From QKMZ01 sp012965515 (GTDB taxonomy: Bacteria; Cyanobacteriota; Vampirovibrionia; Obscuribacterales; Obscuribacteraceae): 64,000 bases of DNA. Each line of letters begins with the position of its first letter. Positions within the stretch are counted from its first letter, which is position 1. The stretch is from assembly GCA_937879965.1 (NCBI GenBank), contig CALFMP010000037.1, positions 922,767 through 986,766 of the forward strand, read 5' to 3'. Below are positions 38,402 through 46,631 of the stretch, in pieces. The notes under the pieces were generated by a model. It did not search any database, was not told the DNA's origin, and worked only from the letters and a program-made list of their open reading frames with translations. The translations under genes were made by a program, and so were the position numbers.

Positions 38402-39085
38402 ATGCGCACTCCTCATGCTTTGATTTTTGACATGGACGGATTGCTGCTCGATACTGAGCTGCACTACAAACGCTCATGGACACAAGCCGCAAAAGAGATG
38501 GGTTTTGATCTGACAGATGATCTCTACCTGCAGCTCATCGGAATAACGGTCGCCGATGCTGAAGATGTTCTTGCAAAAGAATTCGGAGCTGGATTCGACA
38601 AAGCAAAATTTCACGATCGCGCCGCGTTCCTCTATGAAGAACTGCACAAGAAAGAGGGTTTGCCTTTGAAACCAGGAGTGCGCGAGCTGCTTATTTGGGC
38701 AAAGGAAAACAATGTACCTTGTGCTGTCGGAACATCAACGGTGCAAGAAGAAGCAATCAGACGTTTGAAACACCACGAGATCTTTGAGTATTTCGTTGTC
38801 GTGATTGGCGGAGATATGGTCAAGCGCGGAAAACCAAATCCGGATATTTTCCTCATGGCTCAAGGTGAATTGAATCTTACGGCCGACAATTGCCTAATTC
38901 TCGAAGACGCGCATAGCGGGCTGCTCGCGGCTCGCGCCGGTGGAATGCGTTCATGCCTGGTGCCCGATTTGCTTCCGGCATCAGACGAATCACGCCGCAT
39001 CGCCGAAGGTGTCTTCGAGTCATTGCACCATGTTCGCGAATGGCTGGCACTGGGTTGCCCGGTCGAAGAGAAAACGCGTTCGTAG
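38402..39085 (+). CDS. HAD-superfamily sugar-phosphate phosphatase (beta-phosphoglucomutase-like)
   Basis: 227 residues. Motif I is FDMDGLLLDTE with the nucleophile aspartate and its acid/base partner. A cap helix domain follows. Motif II is AVGTSTV, motif III is the lysine in KRGKPNPDIF, and motif IV is LILEDAHSGLLAARAGGM. The D-x-D-G-x-(L)-x-D-T/S pattern is that of the PGMB/DOG phosphatase group. It would dephosphorylate or isomerise a sugar phosphate in the same pathway as the adjoining aldolase and isomerase. Confidence 0.9.
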   Translation: MRTPHALIFDMDGLLLDTELHYKRSWTQAAKEMGFDLTDDLYLQLIGITVADAEDVLAKEFGAGFDKAKFHDRAAFLYEELHKKEGLPLKPGVRELLIWAKENNVPCAVGTSTVQEEAIRRLKHHEIFEYFVVVIGGDMVKRGKPNPDIFLMAQGELNLTADNCLILEDAHSGLLAARAGGMRSCLVPDLLPASDESRRIAEGVFESLHHVREWLALGCPVEEKTRS

Positions 39086-39153
39086 CTCATCGGTGACAAG
39101 CGCAGCCTGGCAAAGAACTGCATCAGGCGCCAGTTCATAGAAGAAAGAAAACT

Positions 39154-39177
39154 GGCGACGCATGGCATCGCCCCTAC
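39154..39177. repeat. palindromic spacer element before the MFS gene
   Basis: A reversed-orientation copy of the GTAGGGGCG palindrome ends CCCCTAC only 12 bases before ATG 39190. It occupies the place where a ribosome binding site would be expected. Confidence 0.75.
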
Positions 39178-39189
39178 AATACGGTTAAC

Positions 39190-40371
39190 ATGTCCCAAGC
39201 TCGCTTACTTACATATCTTTGCTATGGCGCCATGATGAGCCTGGCAATCGGCATCAATTTGTTGCCGATTTTCCTCGTCTCGATTCAACACTCATTTCCC
39301 GGCGCCAGCGGCAATGGTTTGACGCAAGAAGAGCTTGGACGAATTGGCTCACTTGCCTTCATCGGACTGACTTTTGCAATTTTGGTCACTGGTCCCATGG
39401 CCGATCGAATGGGCGCAAAAACTTTTGCAATTGCAGGGAATTTGCTCCTAGCAATCGGTCTGGCAATAACTTCGTGGTCGCCAAACTACCCGGTTCTTCT
39501 GCTTGCAAATTTCATCATGGGAGTCGGCGCGGGAGTCCTCGATATGGTTCTGAGTCCCGTCGTATCGGCAATCAATCCTGATAATCGCTCAGCTTCCATG
39601 AATTGGCTGCATTCTTTCTATTGCGTGGGCGCGACGGTTACTGTCCTTGCAGGCACAGCAGCATTGCAGTGCAACATTTCATGGAGAATGGCCTGTTTGA
39701 TCCTCATTCCCTTGCCGATAGCGCTTATTTTTGCCCTCGGTGCTCAGAAGTTCCCCTCCTTAACCGAAGAAGGAGCAGCACGCACGCCGTTTTTAAAACT
39801 CGTGTCCGATGTATGGTTCTTCGGCGCGCTTATCGCCATATTTCTGGGTGGTGCGACAGAACTCGGCATGGCGCAATGGTTACCGGCCTATGCAGAGCTT
39901 GCTCTGAAATATCCTCAATGGGTCGGCGGCACCGCATTATTCCTCTTCTCAATCTGCATGGCAATTGGTCGCATGGGCATCGGTGCGCTCAGCGAAAAGC
40001 TCGATCCCGTCACCATCATGGCATGGGGCTGCGGCATATCAGTCGTCTTATTCCTCATGGGATCATTTTTCCCGATCAAAATAGTTGCTTTAGGTGCATG
40101 TGTCCTAGCTGGACTTACGGGCAGCTGCTTATGGCCGACGATGCTGGCAATCACCGCAGACAAATACCCAAATGGTGGCGCCACCATGTTTGGTGCGCTT
40201 GCCGCATTCGGAAATGCTGGTGGAATATTCATGCCATGGGCAGTCGGCGTCATTGCCGACCACGCGTCCTTAAGCTGGGGACTGGCAATCAGTGCGCTGG
40301 CGCCATTTTTCATGCTGCCTATAGTTTTAGCCCTCGGAGCCAAGCGACAGCCTGCGTCGACTACAGCTTAA
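39190..40371 (+). CDS. MFS transporter, sugar-type
   Basis: 393 residues with about 12 TM segments. The MFS loop 2-3 motif is GPMADRMGAKTF. Helix 5 has NWLHSFYCVGATVTVLAG, an arrangement seen in FucP/NagP-like sugar porters. It is the last gene of the aldolase-isomerase-phosphatase cluster, so it probably imports the sugar those enzymes degrade. No SD is visible, because a spacer palindrome lies right before the start. Two palindromes in opposite orientation follow the stop. Confidence 0.85.
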   Translation: MSQARLLTYLCYGAMMSLAIGINLLPIFLVSIQHSFPGASGNGLTQEELGRIGSLAFIGLTFAILVTGPMADRMGAKTFAIAGNLLLAIGLAITSWSPNYPVLLLANFIMGVGAGVLDMVLSPVVSAINPDNRSASMNWLHSFYCVGATVTVLAGTAALQCNISWRMACLILIPLPIALIFALGAQKFPSLTEEGAARTPFLKLVSDVWFFGALIAIFLGGATELGMAQWLPAYAELALKYPQWVGGTALFLFSICMAIGRMGIGALSEKLDPVTIMAWGCGISVVLFLMGSFFPIKIVALGACVLAGLTGSCLWPTMLAITADKYPNGGATMFGALAAFGNAGGIFMPWAVGVIADHASLSWGLAISALAPFFMLPIVLALGAKRQPASTTA

Positions 40372-40390
40372 CCAACGTATTTCAACTGAT

Positions 40391-40440
40391 GTAGGAGCGA
40401 TGCCATGCATCGCCCAGGCGACGCATGGCGTCGCCCCTAC
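40391..40440. repeat. pair of opposed palindromic spacer elements
   Basis: GTAGGAGCGATGCC...CGCCC at 40391-40415 is followed after one base by GGCGACGCATGG...CCCCTAC at 40417-40440. They form a head-to-head pair between the convergent MFS and serpin genes, like a bacterial interspersed mosaic element, and may act as a bidirectional terminator. Confidence 0.8.
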
Positions 40441-40448
40441 AGTAGAGT

Positions 40449-40524
40449 AACTTCCGGCCAGCATCTCCACCAGGCCTGCTGGGAATAACTTCTAGGCGGC
40501 ATCTCCACCGGGGCTGCGCGGATC
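40449..40524. repeat. imperfect 38-bp duplication at serpin 3' end
   Basis: AACTTCCGGCCAGCATCTCC (40449) and AACTTCTAGGCGGCATCTCC (40487) begin two 38-bp units that match at most positions. The second covers the serpin stop codon and last codons, so the tail of the serpin gene has been partly copied. Confidence 0.7.
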
Positions 40525-41688
40525 TTGCACGCTGCCAGCAAATAAAATGGCATCCGAGTCTTTCTCAGCGATGACAAACATAAATGGTCTGTCCACCTTC
40601 ATTTCAAAGGGTGGCAGCGGAGGCGGCATTGACCCTCCCCACATTGTTATAGCTGTGGCAGCCGCAGCTTCCGTGCCTTCTTCATTTACATCGATGAATG
40701 TTTTGTGTACTACTTGATCGATTTTGAAAAATGGGACTTTAGGCTGACTGGGAGACAGCATGTTCCAAAAATTCGCCTTATCGGTAAATGCTTCGCTGAT
40801 GCCAAGTTGCATAAGCTGCGGTTTGATCCGCTTACCATACTCGAATTTGAAGCGCGGCATGGCAAATTGACCGCGATGATCAGCAAGAGAAACAATCGAT
40901 CGCTGGTACTGCTCGAAACTAAAACTGGCAACAAAGTGTTTCAGCGATGTTCCCCTCGTGGGCAAAATCACGTACATGCAAAAACGCTTGTCGGTGTACG
41001 CAAGTTCGACAACCTCACATGATTGGTCGCGGTAATACGGAAGCGTGCAACTCATTTGCATCATCGGGACTTGAACAGGACTATCACCAAAGAGAAAGAA
41101 GTTGTCCATGATTGTTTGCGCCATATCAAACTGCGCAGCCCAACGCGCTTTGAAGTAAGCACAATTGATCAAAACCAGAATTTGAGAGGGATCCAGTTGT
41201 TGCAGGATTACAGGAATTTTTCCATACGTCTTGGCTGAGACCCAGGCATTAATAGTCGAAAGAGTTTGCGGATTAGCGAAGTCCATACTCCTTGCTTCGG
41301 CGGCATAATACCGCTGTAAATAATCAACGAAGCCGGGATGCAATACCGCTGATTCATGCGACCAGAGAGAATTTGCCACAGAAAATTGCACTCTGGCGCC
41401 GGGCCCTTCAAAGCCCACTCCTCTTGATTCGGCAAGCAAACGCTGCATGGAATTGTGAAAATCCGTCGCCAACGCATCACGGCCGGCGCATTTGATATCC
41501 AACGCTTGCAACAGCTCCTCGAGAGTGTTTCCGTCAGCTCCGCACAACACCAGTTGGAGCGCAATTCCAATGCTCAAAGGAGAAATGCAAACATTGTCGT
41601 TAGCACCGGACAAAGAATTGAGAAGACGAAAGCAAATCTTGCCTGTCGACTTCATTGTTTCGCTGGGCTGACTTACACGTCCTCTCAT
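40492..41688 (-). CDS. serpin-family protease inhibitor
   Basis: 398 residues. The fold signatures are visible: NVCISPLSIGIALQLVLCGA (helix B region), VLINCAYFKARWAAQFD (strand 3A/breach), MMQMSC, and PFMFVIAEKDSDAILFAGSV near the end. The hinge VNEEGTEAAAATA (about 330-345) has the small-residue run needed for loop insertion, so it should be an inhibitor. No signal peptide. Its ATG overlaps the TGA of the upstream amine oxidase gene by four bases, so they are coupled. The reactive loop contains MWGGSMPPPLPP, an unusual proline-rich stretch after the scissile region. Confidence 0.93.
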   Translation of the reverse strand: MRGRVSQPSETMKSTGKICFRLLNSLSGANDNVCISPLSIGIALQLVLCGADGNTLEELLQALDIKCAGRDALATDFHNSMQRLLAESRGVGFEGPGARVQFSVANSLWSHESAVLHPGFVDYLQRYYAAEARSMDFANPQTLSTINAWVSAKTYGKIPVILQQLDPSQILVLINCAYFKARWAAQFDMAQTIMDNFFLFGDSPVQVPMMQMSCTLPYYRDQSCEVVELAYTDKRFCMYVILPTRGTSLKHFVASFSFEQYQRSIVSLADHRGQFAMPRFKFEYGKRIKPQLMQLGISEAFTDKANFWNMLSPSQPKVPFFKIDQVVHKTFIDVNEEGTEAAAATAITMWGGSMPPPLPPFEMKVDRPFMFVIAEKDSDAILFAGSVQDPRSPGGDAA

Positions 41689-43157
41689 GTCACCACCTTA
41701 TCGCGCTGTGCAAGCCGTTTTGCAACAGAAGCGCCCGAATGCAATCCGCCTTCCATATAACCCTGGAATGCAAAACTTGTATGCTCACCTGCGAAGTGCA
41801 AACGACCAAGACCGCCATACAAAATAGGTCCAAGGGTAATAATCTGACCCGGAGCCGGTGCTGAATATCCGGCTTGGGCCCACGGATCCGATGGCCAATC
41901 AACAAAAATTCCTTTGATAAAGTTTTGCCCGTAGCGAGGGTAAATGCGTTCCAACTCAAGCGCATAATGCGCCATCCGCTGATCGTGCGTCCAACCTCTG
42001 CCCTTGTCCGCCGCATTGCCACCGGCAAATACAGTCAAGCACGCGTGCCCGTCGCCTGCCTGTTTATCTGTCGCATCCCAAGTTTCGGCAACCGGACCAT
42101 CACTCAATGAGTTTGGCGAAAGATTGTCTTGCTCCCAAAAGCGGCTTCGCACCTCCGAAAGAAACTTCACCTGGTTCGACATCTGCGGTGACAATTGCGG
42201 AGGGAAAGGAGGTGTAAATGTAATCCTTTTCCATGTGCCTGGTGGCACGCTTAGTATCACATCGTCGGCTTGCAAAACCTCACCGTTCTCCAATTCAACT
42301 TTGACTTTGTCGTCGAGTACATCAACGGCGACAACAGGTGTTTCCAAACGAACTCGCTGCCTGCCAATTGCATCGGCCAGTTTCTCCGCCAATTGCTGAT
42401 TGCCGCCCTTGCAACGGTACACCTCAGTGTCGGTCCAATACTTCTCTAAACCGCCGCCTTTGATTATGCAGAGGCGTCCAAGCAAACTTTCCCAACCTGG
42501 ATCATTGGCATCGGATCTTTCTGAAAGTCGAATCGCAAGTTTGCAGACTTCGGAACATTTGAGATCATCGATCCAGGAATCGACGGTTTTATTGTCGAGC
42601 GCGAGCGCATTGGGACTTCTCCAAGGTTGGATCGGATCAATCTTTGCTGCCAGCGCGTTGTAAAGGCTTAGCTGCTCGTCAACTTCATGCCAAAGCGCCT
42701 CCGCTTCCTTCGGACTAAGCAGTTTGCCGCCAATAAAGCACGGTCTGGCGCTGTCAGGATAGTCAGTGCGCTCCAACATCTCCAGTTTGAAACGCTTTGC
42801 ATACGCTTGCCAGGTAGGGTGATTCGCACCAATCAGTTCGGCGCCCGCCTCAACCGTTTTCCCCTGAACAAAGTCATAGAGAGTGTGCACACGCCCGCCA
42901 ACTCTGTCGCGGGCTTCGACAACTGTCACATCGTAGCCAACGCAAGAAAGCTCGAAGGCAGCTGCTAACCCTGCGAATCCTGCTCCAATGACAATCACCC
43001 GTCGCCCGTCTTTGGCGTATGTTTTATGCGGATAGGCGTAACTAAGCATCAGCCCGGCGGCCGTTGCCATCATGCCCTTTAACATCTGCCTGCGCGAGAA
43101 CCTCTCTTCCTTGGAAAGAAATCTCTGGTTAAGTTCAGAAATGAAAGAGCGTGACAT
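41685..43157 (-). CDS. Tat-exported flavin monoamine oxidase-like protein
   Basis: 490 residues. A twin-arginine-type signal, SRRQMLKGMMATAAGLMLSY, is at residues ~21-41. The FAD-binding Rossmann loop is VIVIGAGFAGLAAAFEL. VVEARDRVGGRV is the second conserved GG motif. The C-terminal FAD contact is LHFAGEHTSFAFQGYMEGGLHSG. It belongs to the amine oxidase (PF01593) superfamily and would oxidise amines or amino acids outside the cytoplasm, giving peroxide. It is translationally coupled to a serpin, an uncommon pairing. Confidence 0.9.
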   Translation of the reverse strand: MSRSFISELNQRFLSKEERFSRRQMLKGMMATAAGLMLSYAYPHKTYAKDGRRVIVIGAGFAGLAAAFELSCVGYDVTVVEARDRVGGRVHTLYDFVQGKTVEAGAELIGANHPTWQAYAKRFKLEMLERTDYPDSARPCFIGGKLLSPKEAEALWHEVDEQLSLYNALAAKIDPIQPWRSPNALALDNKTVDSWIDDLKCSEVCKLAIRLSERSDANDPGWESLLGRLCIIKGGGLEKYWTDTEVYRCKGGNQQLAEKLADAIGRQRVRLETPVVAVDVLDDKVKVELENGEVLQADDVILSVPPGTWKRITFTPPFPPQLSPQMSNQVKFLSEVRSRFWEQDNLSPNSLSDGPVAETWDATDKQAGDGHACLTVFAGGNAADKGRGWTHDQRMAHYALELERIYPRYGQNFIKGIFVDWPSDPWAQAGYSAPAPGQIITLGPILYGGLGRLHFAGEHTSFAFQGYMEGGLHSGASVAKRLAQRDKVVT

Positions 43158-43288
43158 GACTCGGTGTCCCCCCAGGCGCGTTTTGCCAGCCCAAAAAGCA
43201 TACTAAAGTCTCGCCCGCTTTCCCCTAAATTCGGACTACTTGACTAGGAGAAACAATTGAAGGTAACGTGGAATGAGAGGATAATTCC

Positions 43289-43492
43289 ATGGGCTTTTGG
43301 CGAAAACTCGAAGTGTTTGGTTGCGCAGCACTTTTGACCTGCATATTCGGTTTTGCATTGCGCCCGATGATAACCGCTGCGCTTAACGATGCCTTCAAAT
43401 CTGTTGTTCTGGAAAACGACATCAATGCCTTCCTTGATGGCAGAGTCGATACCTACAAAGGTTATGACTACGCAGGATATGTGGCCCGTTAG
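43289..43492 (+). CDS. small single-pass membrane protein
   Basis: 67 residues from ATG 43289 with GAGAGG upstream. One TM helix (VFGCAALLTCIFGFALRPMITAAL) is followed by an acidic and tyrosine-rich tail (YKGYDYAGYVAR). I recognise no family. Its TAG overlaps the end of the convergent MFS gene by four bases. It is plausible because of the SD and the clean TM, though short. Confidence 0.5.
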   Translation: MGFWRKLEVFGCAALLTCIFGFALRPMITAALNDAFKSVVLENDINAFLDGRVDTYKGYDYAGYVAR

Positions 43493-44736
43493 CCGGTTGC
43501 AGTGTCGGGCGCTGTTTCGGGCGTATCCGTCGCCGCAGTATTCGTTGGCGCTTGAGGTTTCACAAGAAACAAAGGCAAACAGAGCGCAAATAGTCCGCTG
43601 ACGATAAGCAAGATGTGCAGCAACTGAAGATGATGCGCGGAATCCGTGACGAACTCAACATAAGAGTCGACACTGATCATACCTATCGCATAGGCAAGAT
43701 TGTACACAGCATACGCAACTGAATAAGACGAAGAACCTCGATGGTCAACGGCGTCTCCGAGTTCGGCTGAAGTTGGGTTGATGGTAAACGCATAGGAAAT
43801 TGTGATTAGCCACAACACCGAACCAGCGAAGAATAAATTGGGAGTCAGTGCCAACAACGGCAGAAAGACGGCTGTCATTCCCAAACCCAGAGCGGTTGTC
43901 GTTCGCACACCTATCTTGTCCGAAACAATGGCAACGACGGGCGCAAGAAAGGCATAGAGCAAGTTGGAACCTGTAATGATGCCGCCAACAGTTGCCGGAG
44001 ATGCGTTGGCAATTCGAATAGCGTGCATCGGAAATAGTGGTTCCATCAGCGCCCAACTGGCAGCGGCAAGAGCAACCGCAAAAGCTGCCGACAAGACTCT
44101 CTTGTCCAAAGCGATGCCACGCAATTCCTTGAATGTTTCACTCCAGGGGGGCTGGGCATCAGGGTTGGTGGTGGACGGAGTGAAAACTATTCGCAAGGTC
44201 GTATCAATCACAACCAAAGCAATAGCAAAATAAAACGGCGCCAAATAGCCGAATTTGTCAAACAACTCACCGCCGACCCACGGTCCGGCAACAGAGCCTG
44301 TAGTTGCGCCCAACATGCAATAACCCATATCTCGAACGCGATGCTTCGAGCAGTATTTAGCGACTAATGCCAGACCAGCAGTCCAACTACAAGCAGCCCC
44401 CGCTCCTTGAAATACGCGTCCGACATAAAGCATTTCTCGGCTCGTTCCAATAGCGAACAATACAGCCGCAATACCGAGAAGCACGCCGCCAATAATCATT
44501 GGGCGTCGACGACCGAGTCGATCAGTTACCAGCCCCAAAATTGGGGTCGCAACAAACATGCCCAGCGCATAAGCACCGTACAAAGTGCTAATCACGTGCT
44601 CATCAGATATGTGGGCCGGCGCCTCAGGAGTGAGGGGACAAACCATCCCGTAGAGAAATTCTTCTTGGAAAAGCGCGAACGAACATACGAAAAGCACCAT
44701 CCAAGGATTCGATCGTAGCTTTTCGACCCAGCTCAT
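43489..44736 (-). CDS. MFS transporter, multidrug/amine-type
   Basis: 415 residues with about 12 TM segments. The loop 2-3 signature is GLVTDRLGRRRPMI. The helix 5 antiporter motif region is GATTGSVAGPWVGGELFDKFGY (motif C-like, G-x-x-x-GP-x-x-GG), typical of drug:H+ or vesicular-amine-type exporters. The C-terminus is Pro/Thr-rich and cytoplasmic. It probably exports small organic compounds. It stands near the amine oxidase but in its own transcript. Confidence 0.88.
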   Translation of the reverse strand: MSWVEKLRSNPWMVLFVCSFALFQEEFLYGMVCPLTPEAPAHISDEHVISTLYGAYALGMFVATPILGLVTDRLGRRRPMIIGGVLLGIAAVLFAIGTSREMLYVGRVFQGAGAACSWTAGLALVAKYCSKHRVRDMGYCMLGATTGSVAGPWVGGELFDKFGYLAPFYFAIALVVIDTTLRIVFTPSTTNPDAQPPWSETFKELRGIALDKRVLSAAFAVALAAASWALMEPLFPMHAIRIANASPATVGGIITGSNLLYAFLAPVVAIVSDKIGVRTTTALGLGMTAVFLPLLALTPNLFFAGSVLWLITISYAFTINPTSAELGDAVDHRGSSSYSVAYAVYNLAYAIGMISVDSYVEFVTDSAHHLQLLHILLIVSGLFALCLPLFLVKPQAPTNTAATDTPETAPDTATG

Positions 44737-44869
44737 AGCTCAGCAACCAATCCCCGAAACGCGCGTACAAGCGGACACAGAAAGCTTGGAAATTGTATCC
44801 TGTTGGCATGGGCTGGGGTAACAAAGCCCACTGAAATTCGAGGGTGAAAGGTTCTGTATCAACAGGTCA

Positions 44870-44893
44870 GTAAGGGCGGCAAGAATACCGCCC
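44870..44893. repeat. palindromic spacer element
   Basis: GTAAGGGCGGCAAGAATACCGCCC is a degenerate member of the GTAGGGGCGG family. It sits between the MFS gene start and a hypothetical gene. Confidence 0.6.
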
Positions 44894-44949
44894 ACCGATT
44901 GCTTTTGTTTGCGAATCCAACGAAAAATCCAAATCCATGTAGCTTGAAA

Positions 44950-45450
44950 CTAGAAATTCTTCCAAATGGAGTTGTAGACTTCCGTCCCGGCCAGCCAGAC
45001 GCTGCCTACACTGCCACTCGAATAGCGGAAGACGAAGTATCTCTCTGCGTCCCAGATTCCGCCGCTTTCTTCCACGGCAGACATAAGTCTGGCAAACTCA
45101 ACTGCATTCAACTCTCTTGCTTCCCGGGCGATTAATTCAGGCACTTTCTTCTTGCAGTCCTGAGCTGCTTGCAAAAAGAGAAACACTTTCGTTGCGAGGT
45201 CTGCGTTGGCAAACCTTTCGTCAAACTCTAAGTCGGCATCGCCACTTTGAGTCGCCGAATCTTGCGGCCGAGGTACGGCTGCCTTTGGCAACTTGGAAAA
45301 CGTAATGCGCGCAGCATTCTTTTTTCCGGCGCCCTTGCTCCAATCGAACATCGCTTCGAGAGAATTCAGTGCAAAAGGCACATCTGAAGCCTGAACGATT
45401 GACGGGCTGGCTGGAGCTGGATGTGCAGTACCTGGGGTAACGGCGGTCAT
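44950..45450 (-). CDS. uncharacterised cytoplasmic protein
   Basis: 166 residues, with a very good SD (GGAGG) six bases before ATG 45450. The N-terminus is Pro/Ala-rich and disordered. The rest is mixed, ending in aromatic-rich FVFRYSSGSVGSVWLAGTEVYNSIWKNF. No TM or signal segment. I recognise no family. Confidence 0.65.
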   Translation of the reverse strand: MTAVTPGTAHPAPASPSIVQASDVPFALNSLEAMFDWSKGAGKKNAARITFSKLPKAAVPRPQDSATQSGDADLEFDERFANADLATKVFLFLQAAQDCKKKVPELIAREARELNAVEFARLMSAVEESGGIWDAERYFVFRYSSGSVGSVWLAGTEVYNSIWKNF

Positions 45451-45710
45451 TGTTGCCTCCGAAATTAGATCGATAAGAAAGGTAGTAAATACGGCGAGGT
45501 TATTAGCAAACCAAAACAGAGTGTCAAAAAGGTGGCAAGACTATGAAGGCAGTCTAGAGGGGGTGAGATAGAGTCACATGACCTTTCCACCTTCCTTCAG
45601 GCGAACAGAAAGGTCAGTACCTATTATTTAAGCGAAATGTAGTTACTAATTAGTGACGATCCCGGACGATGTTCGCAGACTGCCGCCTCACTATTCAGAA
45701 ACAGAGCTCA

Positions 45711-46631
45711 CTACTCTCGAGCTTTCTCTCGATCTCGCTGCGCCATCTTCGCATTGCCGAGCTTTTCGTAAATGCTCGCCCGCTCCAAATACATTCTCGA
45801 CGTCGGCATTTCTTTGATCGCGGCATCCATGTCGGCTAGGGCTTCTTTATGTTTTCCGAGTTTGGACTTGAGCTTGGCTCTCTCCATAAGAGCAAGTTCG
45901 TCGCCTGGATGCAGTTTAATCAACTCGGAATAGACTCCAATTGCCTGGTTTGTCCGCCCGCCCATCGAATAGGCTTCAGCCTTTTTCAAAATCCATTTTT
46001 CGCTTGGAGAAACTGCATTCAATTTGTCGTACAGCGCGCAGGCTTTGTCAGTCAGTCCGCCACGCGCATAAATCAAGGCACCATCATCCATTTGGTTCGG
46101 ACTGGTATTGGCAGCAGGATGGGTACTGGCGAACATATCCCACGCAGCAACAGCTTCCTTGTCACGCTTTAGCTCGCTCAGCATCAAAGCTTTCGACTTA
46201 TACACAAAAGGATCCTGACGAGGAGCTGCGATCGCTCGATCAATTAGACTCAACGCTTCTTTGAAATTTCCTCGTTGCGCATGTAGCTCTGCCAAGTTTT
46301 TCAAAGCAGTGCTGTTATCTGGCTGCGCTGCAACAGCGTTTTTCGCAGCATCCATAGCTTTGCCGATCATCTTGCCACCGCTGCTGCTCATATCAAGATC
46401 TGTATACACCTTGCTGAGAAGCACCCACGCCTCAACATCCTTTGGATTGTTTCTAGTAATGCTCTCAAGTTCATAAACAACAGCTTGCGCTTGCCCTTCC
46501 TTTACCTGCCGTCGAATCTCTTTCATTCGTTCTGCGTGAGCATCGGAACGATGACGTTTGCAGTCGGCAACCGGCACGGACAGACAAAGTAGAACCATCA
46601 AGAAAACAGACGCGCTCCGAATCCTTGCCAT
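45711..46631 (-). CDS. exported TPR-repeat protein
   Basis: 306 residues. A signal peptide (SVFLMVLLCLSVPVADC) ends at a cysteine, which could be a lipobox. About six TPR units follow (for example DVEAWVLLSKVYTDLD, NSTALKNLAELHAQRGNFKEAL, DELALMERAKLKSKLGKHKEALAD). It should be a periplasmic or lipid-anchored scaffold. Its ATG overlaps the helicase stop by one base (TAATG), so it is co-translated from the helicase transcript, an odd partnership of an exported protein with an RNA helicase. Confidence 0.85.
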   Translation of the reverse strand: MARIRSASVFLMVLLCLSVPVADCKRHRSDAHAERMKEIRRQVKEGQAQAVVYELESITRNNPKDVEAWVLLSKVYTDLDMSSSGGKMIGKAMDAAKNAVAAQPDNSTALKNLAELHAQRGNFKEALSLIDRAIAAPRQDPFVYKSKALMLSELKRDKEAVAAWDMFASTHPAANTSPNQMDDGALIYARGGLTDKACALYDKLNAVSPSEKWILKKAEAYSMGGRTNQAIGVYSELIKLHPGDELALMERAKLKSKLGKHKEALADMDAAIKEMPTSRMYLERASIYEKLGNAKMAQRDREKARE

